The notes under the pieces were generated by a model. It was not told where the DNA came from. It saw nothing but the letters and a program-made list of their open reading frames with translations, and searched no databases. From Nemopilema nomurai (lineage: Eukaryota; Cnidaria; Scyphozoa; Rhizostomeae; Rhizostomatidae): a stretch of DNA of 64,000 nucleotides. This document shows positions 13,561 to 25,600 of this stretch, piece by piece. Both the position numbers and the translations under genes were made by a program. The stretch is from NCBI GenBank assembly GCA_003864495.1, contig ML133455.1:496001-560000 (forward strand), read 5' to 3'. The stretch's first letter is position 1; every line of letters begins with the position of its first letter.

Positions 13561-13603
13561 ATCTTCAGAACCATAGCCTCGATTCTGATATTGCCTTAGT
13601 CCG

Positions 13604-13621
13604 CAACCAAGATGGCGCGCT
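13604..13621 (+). promoter_or_regulatory. YY1-like motif over the TRAPPC13 start codon
   Basis: AAGATGGCGC overlaps the start codon and resembles the AAGATGGCGGC motif bound by YY1 around initiation sites of many animal housekeeping genes. This is a motif match only. No TATA box is evident just upstream. Confidence 0.3.
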
Positions 13622-16600
13622 GGGAAAACAAGCCAGTTCAAGGGGAAACCTTTAAAGAAAAAGACCAGCTACTGGCATTGAAAGGTACTATCTTTGATTT
13701 TCTGTGTTCAAACTTAAAGATGGATGTTATATTTAAAGAAAACCACGCTTTCTTTTTTAAAAGTGTGAAACCAGTACTCGACTCACAGTCATGACTAGTC
13801 ATCGAGTTAGTGTTATTTATTTTGCAATTATTTGAAATCTTGATGTCTTCTAGGAGTAGGTCACAGTTTTAGAATAACGACTAATGAATTAGCAGATCTC
13901 TTTTTGAATATTGGTTTCAAACTGTGTCTCGGAAATGAATTGACCCTTTTATTATTGAAGTTGAAGTTGAATTGAATTTTTTCCGCTAAAATTCGTTGTT
14001 AAATATTCGTTGTTATATATATTTAGTTATCAATTATATTTTGATACAATTCTCTCAATTTTAAAAGACAGTGTCAGCATGTTTGTCGAGATTCTAGATG
14101 TAAGCCTAATCTGCCAGTTACTTGCTTTAAGTTTTTACCTCTTGTTGCAAGACATTAATACATTTTCAATGCTGCCAATTGAATTGAAAAAGTCTGTAAT
14201 TAGATTTTTTTAATAAACAGTAATTCAATTATACACTGTATATAAAGGCGAATTACCATCATAATTTGACCAAAACTCTTAACTTTTCTAGTGCCACAAG
14301 ACTTTTTATGTCAAGGAATCAATTTATGTTTGTTTTTTAAGTTGCAAGATCTAAATCAAGGTCAGAAATTTAAGAAAGAATACATATAATTCTGATATAA
14401 AGGAATATCTTTTAGATATATTGTCAATTCTATATTAAATCAATTTAAGTATTTATTTTTTCTTTTGTTCTAGTTATGAGATTAACAAGGCCATCAATAA
14501 AGCCCTTGCTGCAAGTGACTTGTGAAGACCAAGATCTACCAGGTAAATCCTAAATATTATGATGTTTGACTTCAGTAAAGTGATAATGGGGTAATTTCAA
14601 GTACTTTCAACTCTCCGTGCAAGTTAACCACAGCTGCCATTATAAAGCAGATAGGAAGGCTGCTGCCTAGAAAGCTCAAAAAAGGAAACTTTTTGCCAGT
14701 CATCTTTACCTTCAACTTTCTAGACAAAACTCAAATTTCTGGTGATTAGCAATGTTGTATTGAAAACTTTATTGAAAACTTTATAAATGTCAAAAAAATT
14801 TTAGGGGATTCATACCCGTCCAGGTAATATTTTTTATACCATACATCTCGTGTAACTGTTTTATAGCCAGTTGTTTTGCAAATAAACTTTGTGTATAGAA
14901 TATACTGAAAACCCATCACTTTTTCATAGGCCTACTGGCAGCAATTTAATATTTTGAGTTTCACTGCAGACGCACATCTCCCTTGCTGATACAAACTAAC
15001 TGGCTTCATTTTTAAAATAACTGTTACAGTCTATACACAAGCCTTTTTGTTTTATGTGAGTGATCACCCACGCCATCGCTCTTGCCAAATTATTGATCAC
15101 CTTTGTAGTTGACCACCTCACAAAAACAAATGTTGCCTGCAACAGAAAGGAAGAGCATGTTGATATTTTTGTTATCTTTATTATTCAATCCCCATTTTCT
15201 GAAACGCAATTAACACTATTTTGAAAATTAAGCACATAACGGAAAGTAGAATCAGGCAGATAAATTGATTGATAAATACTGAAGGAAAACTTGAAAAAGT
15301 GAACTTTGATTGATTTCAAGTCTTTTCTTTTTGTTTCTACTTAGCTGGTCAAATATGCTTTTCCTTTGTCCGTTCATAAAAGCGACAGTATTCCTATATG
15401 AAGATCAAGTTGCTAATGGAAATAAAGCATCATTTGTTCATTTATTCATATTTTAAATCAATAAATCAAATGCAGTTATGCATTTAGATAATCAAACATA
15501 AGGCAATCATTTTGAAATGATACCCTAATTTCCTCTAAGGTCCTGAAGAACTTCCTGTTTGACAAATATTTTTTGGCACGGAATTGCCCTCGTAAAAATA
15601 TCAGACAGATAGTTTGTCACCCTCCGGGAAATTCCTTCACAAAAACCCCTGTCCTACATGAAATTTTGTTTTGATCTACCAGTCACTATTTGTGTTGAGA
15701 GTTTGGGTAAGGCTGTGTTGTGAATCACATTACCTCTTGTTAATTTTTGCTGTGAAATGAAATAATGAGTGATGCTTAACTGGTAACCACCCATTCGTAT
15801 TTAAGTGCCAATGCAAAGGTCTGATGAGAAAATAATTAGCATTCTAGAATATTTTAAGATCCTATAGTGACCATTGCACTCTTCATATGGAAAAAATTAG
15901 CAAGTAGCTACTCTTCAAACCTTTTATGTATGTTGCTTTCTGAAAATCATCCCAATATCTTGCATCTTTCTAATTCTGCATCAGAGCAATGATGATTTTT
16001 CATATCTGCATTAGAAACGTGGCAACGATACAGAGGTTTATGAACTTTGTTTGAATTTTTAAATGGGGGCAGTGAGCCAGCTGTACAAAAAATGGACAGT
16101 TTACAGCACTGTTAGACCTTAGCAGGGAAAGGCTTTTGATGCTTCTTGCCAAAAGATTGGATCTGTGCCATGGCAGACTCTCACATTAGCTTGGGTCTAA
16201 AGAGTTGTTTATTAGCTTCTTAGAACAGCCACATATTTGCACTTATTAATTTGGCAATTGGTGGTGTCAATAACCTCAAAAACATTTTCACAAAATAGTA
16301 AAATTCACGACCACAGCAGAATGTTATACCTGCACTGATGCCTGTTTTGCGGATCTGCAAACATTTTTATATAGTCTGTTTTATGACGTTTTGTATGATA
16401 TTACAACAGCTTTTCCTAATCCTCTTTGTAAAATTACATCAAATAATCCTTTTCCTTAAAATTAAATTAAATACAATTGTGAATTTTTTCTTAGGCGAGT
16501 GTTTTGAAAATGATTTGAAGACAGATGCTGCTGCAATTAAAGGAATTGAAATTTTTGCATCTGGAGAGCTTTTGTCTTTGCCCCAGTCCTTTGGGTAATG

Positions 16601-19600
16601 TTCAGTTAAGCCTATTTTCTTTGTGGAAATTATTTCCACGTTTTTATTGCTGTTTTTGACCATTTGATGCAAATAATTTTTTTCAGTTTCCAAGTCATGC
16701 TAATGACGTTTTGATCTCGCCCTGTTGTAAAAGCTATTATGATGCTTGCTATAGCTATTTCACCAAGCGTTTCGTAGAAGCCTTTTAAGATTTAGAAGCC
16801 TTATAGAGAATTTGTAGACACTTTTAAGTTATTCTAGATTTTATCATTGTTTCTGGTTTCTTCTGGCCTTCTTGAAGCGCTAGAAAGCTATTTGAATAAT
16901 CCGAATTTGAAAATTTATCCTTTGGCTCATATCGAAAAAATGAAAAAGCAGAAATATGTTATGGGGTAGAATTTGTTTAAAAAAAGCGAGAATGGGTGCC
17001 TTGTGATTATGCCTATTATTATGAACAAAACGATATCCCTGTTTTTTGGTGCCAAGTGAAAATAATCTGCAGTTTTTCAAGTTAGATCCAGTCATGTAAG
17101 TTTCTGCGTACAAATTTCTTCATGAATTTTAGAAATGCAAGTAGGCTAGAGTTGCGATAGATTTAACGAGCGAAGTCGAATGATGGTGATGAAGGTACGC
17201 TGTGTGATAGTAGCAAAAATTTGGTACGTAGTTTGCTGTCCCCGGTGTGCCTCCCCCAGCATCCGTTGCGAAGAATCGCCAACCTACTTTGATGTGATGT
17301 ATTATAAAGCTTGATCGATGGAGGTTTATTGAAATGAGGCCGATCGACACAATATGACAGTCATCTTTGTTTGCAATTCAGGTTTATTCGGGGCATATTA
17401 AGGTTATTATTGAACTTCAATGCGTTTAAAAAATGCTGCATACCGTAAATCCTCGAATTAGCCCCCTGGGGGCTTGTTTATTTTTTATATTTTTGGATAG
17501 GGGCTTATTCGAAGGGGGGCTTATTCGAGGGCTTGTAAAATTTCTCCAAACATTCCACATAAATAGATAATTTTTGATAGTATGAAATCATATTATGACA
17601 AATAACCTAAGTATAAAGTAACATTTGATTAAATTATTAACAAAAATATAAATTTTTGTGTTAATTCACTAAAATGCCAAAGGAAACCTCAGGAGTAAAA
17701 AATCAACAATCCGAGGGGGGCTTATTCAAGGGGGGGGCTTATTGAAAATTTTTAGTTCTAGGGTGGGGGCTTATTCGAGGGGGGGGCTTGTTCGAGGGGG
17801 GGGCCAATTCGAGGATTTACAGTACTTAAAATTAACGACGACCAAAGGTAGGCCAGTAGTGATTACGAATCGCCAGTCGATTAGTTACATCATTTCATCT
17901 TCAATCAGGAGCATATACTTGGGAGAAACATTTTCTTGCTACTTGAGCGTGCTAAATGACAGTAATCAAATCGTTGAAGACGTCATCGCAAAGGTTTGTG
18001 TTTTACTAATTTTATTTTTTTCTCTGGTTCGATTGCATTTGTACTTGGAACTACTTGTCTTTAAGCCATTACTTGCAGGAATATAAGCTTTTTGCTAAAT
18101 AGTTAGTTGACTCTCTCAATTATTTAATGCTTTTTCTCTTTAACTTAAGCCTTATTATGACCAAACCACCTGTTTTGCCCTTTACGAATTAGCAGATTTA
18201 GCAATATTGACTTCCTTAATTGACTTTCGTAAGTTCGTAATTTCGTAATACAATCGTAATGCTTTTGGCTAGTAAAGTTTGCACAACTGAGTTCAACTAT
18301 TAAAGATCGACAAATCTCAAGGATTTCCACAATATAAAGTCTACAGCTTCATGGGTACCTGAAATGTTTGCAGGGGGTTTTCAATGCCTACAAAAAGTAC
18401 TTGGAATGCCTCATTCTATTTAAGCTATTACATACCTTCTCCATTTCTATTGCCATTTCGCAACGTTCATTTTTTAGTAACCAAATATGAAGAAATTGTT
18501 ACTGTTTATAATTAAAGCGTTTTTATTTTCAGAGAAATTTTCTTCGAGGATGATTTAGGAGGGGGTAAATTAATTACGGCTGCTTAAGCATAAGAATTTC
18601 CCTTTTCACAATCATTCTTATGGTATAGTGTAATGACGTCATAGTCTACATCATCACTCCTTGTTTCTTGTCAAAATCATCCTTCAATAGGTCATCTTCA
18701 TTGATATAATAATTGCTACTACAACCATGATTTTTACAACTGACTGTATCGCAGGCTCTTGATATTGTATTTCCTTTCTTTTTCTTTCGTCCTTTCAGTA
18801 AGTATATCTTCTCTTCGCTTGATTGTCTTTAGGTTATATTGTATTTCCTTTCTTTTTCTTTCGTCCTTTCAGTAAGTATATCTTCTCTTCGCTTGATTGT
18901 CTTTAGGTTATATTGTATTTCCTTTCTCTTTCTTTCGTCCTTTCAGTGAGTATATCTTCTCTTCGATTGATTGCCTTTAGGTTATATTGTATGTCCTTTC
19001 TTTTTCTTTCGTCCTTTCAGTGAGTATATCTTCTCTTCGATTGATTGTCTTTAGGTTATATTGTATTTCCTTTCTTTTTCTTTCGTCCTTTCAGTGAGTA
19101 TATCTTCTCTTCGATTGATTGTCTTTAGGTTATATTGTATTTCCTTTCTTTTTCTTTCGTCCTTTCAGTGGGTATATCTTCTCTTCGATTGGTTGTCTTT
19201 AGGTTATATTGTATTTCCTTTCTTTTTCTTTCGTCCTTTCAGTGAGTATATCTTCTCTTCGAATGATTGTTTTTAGGTTATATTGTATTTCCTTTCTTTT
19301 TCTTTCGTCCTTTCAGTGGGTATATCTTCTCTTCGATTGATTGTCTTTAGGTTATATTGTATTTCCTTTCTTTTTCTTTCGTCCTTTCAGTGAGTATATC
19401 TTCTCTTCGATTGATTGTCTTTAGGTTATATTGTATTTCCTTTCTTTTTCTTTCGTCCTTTCAGTGGGTATATCTTCTCTTCGATTGGTTGTCTTTAGTT
19501 AATATTGTATTTCCTTTCTTTTTCTTTCGTCCTTTCAGTGAGTATATCTTCTCTTCGAATGATTGTTTTTAGGTTATATTGTATTTCCTTTCTTTTTCTT

Positions 19601-22600
19601 TCGTTCTTTCAGTGAGTATATCTTCTCTTCGCTTGATTGTCTTTAGGTTGACTTGCAAACGTCCTCGCAGAGGCTGCAGTTGTCTTCAAGTTCCCCGTAT
19701 CCGAAGTTAGGCCCAGATGAAAGTATAGATGAAGTCATAGGCTACGAAGTGAAAGAGCTTGGAACACACATGTATGTATGCGCCACAGAATAGTCGGGTT
19801 CGAGTTTAATCACGTGCAAAATTGAACACATTGATCCAGCAAGAATGTCTTTGAGGAATTTCCGAAATTGTGGTTGCTGCTTTTGGAAAGCTGCTAGCCG
19901 CAATCAGTTGTACTTAATCCAGTCCACTAATCTTTTCTGCATCAACAGAGGCACTTAAGATGTTGATTAGTCAAAGCAATGATTTACTTATCTTCTTGGG
20001 GGCTTACATTAGGACTTAAAAAATATATTCCCTTTCACCCTAGCGTTAGTTTGTAATTATTCAACTTAAATAGGCTGCCTTTTTATTGGTGGTTTTTGAA
20101 AATATCGATTATTTTGAAAAACTTATTTTGATTCAGCTTCAATTCATCTTTGAGAATATTTGTATTTCCTTCTTCACCCTAGCTTAGTTTGTGCTGTGAC
20201 GTATTCAACAACACACGGAGAGAAGCTGTACATGCGGAAGTTCTTCAAATTCCAGGTAAAGCTATTTTGGCAAGCTTTTTGATGTCCTGTAGGGTCAAGG
20301 AGAACGCATAAGGAACATTACTACAACCCTCAATGCAAATGTGCGAATGGATGTAAAGGAAGCGATGCACAAGATGCATGTGGTATTTGTGATGGGAAAC
20401 TTAAATACATTGTAAGATAAAGAAAAAATATTATGAGCCAGGATTCGTATCATGATAATTTTGTTAGATTCCACACTTATCTGTGTGTTATTGGCAATTG
20501 CTCTAAACGAGAACCTTGTAAGCCAAATCTTAAGATGGTTTTATTTTGCAGGTTTTGAAACCATTAGAAGTGAAAACCAAGTTCCACAGCGTTTCGGTGA
20601 GTACTACATGCTTACGTTGCGTCATTCCTACGTCGACACACAAGGCAAAGTTACGCAATGCTCTTGTGACTTTAGAAAGCCGTTACCGCTTGGGGCATCT
20701 GGCAACGTCTGGCAACAGTCTAAACTGCTTTCCTGTCTTTGCAACTGCTTTCCTGTCTTTGCAACTGCTTTCCTGTCTTTGCAACTGCTTTCCTGTCTTT
20801 GCAACTGCTCTGTTGCTTGCCTAGTATGGCAATACTGAGAAAAATTATGCTTTTTCAAGAGCCAAGGCTTTAGTTTTGTTCGCTTTGCTTATGAAGAATG
20901 TTATTCTGTATTGTTATTCTAGTAAATGCGGGAGGCTTCATGGGCTGATGCTTAAAGTTCGTTCGAAGAAATATATTACTAGGCATTGATGCCATTTGCA
21001 GGATAATTTATAATTAACCGATACTTACCTGAAAGTTGAAGGTTGATTGTTACCAGATCCTATGAGTTACCAACCAGGAGTGAATAGGTTGGTTCATGCG
21101 CAGCTCTCTCTCTCTCGTACAACTACGTTACGACGTAGGCTGGTGACGAAATATAATATACATTTTGAGATCTTCCGAGTCAAAGTGGTTGATAAAGCTT
21201 TGCTAAAGATTTCTAAAGATTGCTAAACAGATGAGTAAATCCTATACTTGCCTGTTTTTCAGTCCCCCCACCCACTTAGAATTGACTCTCATTTTGTAGG
21301 ACACTGTTTACCTGGAAGCTCAAGTTCAGAATATCACGACCTCGCTCATGTCTATTGCCGGTGTGACACTAGAGCCTTCTAACTATTATGACGTCATCGA
21401 TCTAAATGAATGCAAAGCTAATTCGAGCCCTGCAGGCGATGATGAAAACGAAGATATCGAGCTGACGTTTGGGAATTCCTACCTGAATCCAATGGATACT
21501 AGGCAGTACTTGTATCAACTCGTACCGAAGAAGGAGTACGCCGTTGATCTTGTCCATAAGGTTGGTGCTTGAAATTTCACATGTTTTCTAATATGTCAGT
21601 AGCAGATCCTGAGATTTTCTGTGTCCATGACGATTAAATATGATCATGATGATTTCTGTTTCAAGCCAGAAATGAAGCAAACTTCCAAACATCTTTTAAT
21701 TTTTATGGCTCAATTTCTCAACAAACTTTATGCACAAAACTTTCCAGAAGTTGGAAACTCCAGCGACCTCGCAAAACTCTCCAGAAAATTATACAGTAAA
21801 ACGACCTTGACATTTGACTGAGTATAATCCTCAAATCTAGTAATAACGATAGATTGATAAATTCTAGTTTAGTTCTTTGAACCGATAAAGCGTGTGTTGG
21901 AGCCAAATCATCTTGCAGCAGGAATTGAAAAAACAATGCCTATTTATTGAACTGTGTATTCACAGAAATCTCAAGATGCCCTGTATGATTGCTTTATAAA
22001 TTATCCTCTAAGTCACAAAACAAATAAACCGGCAAGGCAATTTTTTTGTCATGTGTAATAGGAGAAGGGAGTCTTGCACAAATAGTTGGAAACTTGATAT
22101 TCTCCTATAAGAAAATATAAATGTTGATATTATGCTCACAAAGATCAAGATCTGATATAGTCTTTGCACGTAATGAACTGCAAATTCGTTTTTTATTTTC
22201 TGATGAGCTAAACACGTTCTATCCTCTTGTTATACTTTCCGTAGGTGGTTTAATAAAACTCGCTCCCTTAAGGTATTCACAAATGTTTTTTTTAAATGTT
22301 ATCTTTCTAAATCAATTTCAGAATATCACACCAATCGGAAAATTAGACATAGTATGGCGAACAAATTTCGGAGAACAAGGTCGGCTGCAGACAAGCCAAT
22401 TGCAAAAAGCGGTTTGTGTTTTTATTGCAGTTATCTTAGAAATTCTTCTTTAAAACTCGGCAGTTTTTTATAATACCACTGCTGTTTGTTTGGAGTGCAT
22501 TGTCTTGCATTTGTGAAATAGCTGCGTTATTTTCAATTGCTTAGCACCGTGGCATCTGTCCCATTCACACCACAAATGCAGCTTTATAACTTTCTGCTGC

Positions 22601-25600
22601 TTTTCTGATAATCATGGCTTCTGAATTAATATTCTTTCTCGCGATTTCTCAAGTCAAACTTAATGCCTTTTCCGGGCAGTGACGTATTTGTTTTCCTTGG
22701 AAATGGAGATCAGTGCATTACGATTCAAGAAAAATAATTGTTTTGACATCCTTATGTTTTGACATCCTTAGCCTGGCCTGCATTCTTCGTTGCCATTACA
22801 TTTCTTGTACATGCACTGTCAAATTCACGATGGTTGTTGTTTTTGTAATTACTGACCAACATGATTACCTTTCTGCGCCTCTGGGCTCAGATCCAGAGGA
22901 AGTTATAACCTTTCACCGGTTGTATTTTTTCTAGTTTAAAGCAACTCAAAACAATTTTTTTTTACAATTATTTGCATTGTTTATAATAAAAATTACTAAT
23001 AAACCTTCCTCGAATATGATATTAACCTTCATCGGGTTCCTAGCCGTGCTGGCGTCAATTTTTCTGGACTCTACAGATTCTATTCGTTTATTTGTATTGC
23101 GCTTTACATGGGCTTATTCTTGACCATTATTTGATCCCAACTGTTATTCCAAATTTTTTTCGTATGACGAAACGGAAGGCTTCACATTTGGCTAGAAGAA
23201 CCTGCGATTTTTTATTGATGAAAGCAGTTTTGTCAGTAATGTAAATGCCTATCGGGATGTTATCTTTTTCAATCTAAAGTCGCCTATGTTCTTGCCTAGA
23301 TAGGGGTATTTCTGTTCCTAGTGTGAGCTATCAAGGCATAGGTATTTAAGCATATGTACTACGTATGTCTTGCGGGTGCATCGCCAATGCATAACCTGAT
23401 GTCCAAAAGTATTCCCTCAAGCTGAACAACGAAAAATTGATACTTATATGGTAGTATTCGAGTCTTCGTTCATTGTATTTGATTAGTGTAAGAGTCTACT
23501 CCCAGATTGAATTCCATTTGTAATCATTTCATTTCAAGCTCGCATAGGATTATGGGTACAAGCTCGAACAGCCAAGCTCGTAATGCACTATGGGTAGATT
23601 TGTACCAATGAGCGTCACCTCTTTTAGATGATACACCCATTCCTTTTGACGCGACACCTTTTTTAAGTACCTTGACAGTTAATACCCACCTGACCTGTCT
23701 ATTCACTGCCATAAATTTTTTTCTTAGAAGCCGATGCCCCAGGAAGTCGAACTAAAGGTCCAGACGTGTCCTATTTCAGTGAAGTTGGAAGAAGAATTCA
23801 CGTTGAAGTGCTCGCTTCGAAATTCTGGGTGTGTTTGTTTTTTTCTAATTAAAGCTTCGCATCGCAACGCTGGTTCATCCAGGTTTATTTTGTGTCACGC
23901 GATTTCACGTTGCGTTATCACACAATTGTTGATGGTAATTGAACTTACGAAGCTGTTAGCTTTCTCAGCAATACCGCTCCTCACAGAGCTGGGTGAATCT
24001 CGGAACTGCATGTTACGGATAAGCTCAAGCATGCCTCTATGGCTGACTATATTTCGAGACCCCAACTGCAATTCGTAACCTCTCATAGAAGTGAACTTTT
24101 GTTTTGTGGTACAAAACTTTAAAGTGGCAAGAAAAAGTGGAACACAATTTTTGCATACTGTATGCAAATTTTCATGATTTACAAATGATCTGTTTCTTGC
24201 TACTCGAAAATGTGTTTTGCTAGGTCTTCTAATTTCGCCTTCCCACTGCACGGTACAGTGTCATACACATTAGTCTGGCATTTTAACAATATGCTATAGC
24301 CTGGCAGCTCTGAATTTCCTTCTGTTTGCCGCTTGGGAGGCTTCAATGTTATTCAGCCGTTTCAAAGAAGCCGATGATTTTCTATGCGCTCTCGATGTAG
24401 TCTACTCCAGCCGCTCACAGTAAATGCTAGCATTTAAAAGGGAAGGGCCCGCCAGATCACACAGCATCTAGCGCCATACCATTGTGCAACTGTGGAGGAA
24501 CATCTGACAGTATGCGGATTTCGCCTGAAACCCACGTTATCGCGCAACGGCTGTCAAAGCTATTTCATTCAAAGTTTATGTATACTCCATAGGTTCAGCA
24601 TACAGTTTTCATGGGTCATAGTTAGTTTGTGTAAGTGAAGCGGGTATCTAGGAAAACATAATGCTTTCTACACTGTAAATGAGTTCGTATCTACAGATAA
24701 TTTTTGTGATTGGGAGTCTTGAAATTTTTATGCTTCCAAAACTGAGGTGATCCGTGTAGAAAGCTGCAGAGCCCAGCAGTTGAGAATGATTTAAAGTGTA
24801 ATTGGTGCTTCTTCTTTTCAAGTTTTTGTTCGGTGCCTCGATAAACTATCCCTGCTTTCTTTGTGAAGTGAATATGGCTTTGGATTGGCAGCCGAAAGAC
24901 AGATAATGTTAAATGCAAGGCGAATGTTGCGTATGGTTTTTTGTTAAAGATTAGGCTATCATTATTAGCAGATTATTAACAGTAACATTAACATTATTAA
25001 CAGGTAAATGTTATCAATGTTGACTAAATATTTACCAATGTTGTCAATATTTTGATATAGTCAATGTTTTGCCGGAATATATTTTGAGTAGGGTGGCTAG
25101 CATTGCAGCCGCTTTCTAGGCATTTCTTCCTAAACAAAACTAGTTTCTTGCAGGCATTTCTTGCTAAAATCTATATACTTTTTCAGGGGATCAAAAATGG
25201 AGGTTAAATTGTTCCTCACAGATCCTAAAGATGGAGGCTTGCTGTGGAGCGGTGTATCTGGAAAGGTGCTTTGAATTTGATTTATAGTTTAAAATTGAAA
25301 CACATATCCATTTTCAGTGCAGGGTCTTATACCATACACTCCAAATTCTGTTATTTTCAGCGACCTTCTGCTCGATTTCTGCCTGTTTGACCACTACTGA
25401 CCTCAAATGCTGTCATTTTAAAATGTTGTCCGCTCAATGTGAGTTAATTACCCCATGCTTTGAATAAGGGCGTGAATTTTAGAGTTGATTTTATGACCGG
25501 CATCCTAAAAGAGTCATATTGTTTAGTAATTGACATAAAGTATAGTTCTAGTGGCTAGAGCCTTTCGAATTTGTAAGTCATTATTTACTTTTAAGCATGC

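Noticed and set aside
19061..19572. Repeated hydrophobic 71-codon frames
   Set aside because: They are readings of the 74-bp intronic array and lose frame each unit.
18790..19620. True recursive-splicing (zero-length exon) sites in the 74-bp array
   Set aside because: A ratchet point needs CAG followed by GT; here the acceptor and donor share the G, so a zero-length exon cannot form.
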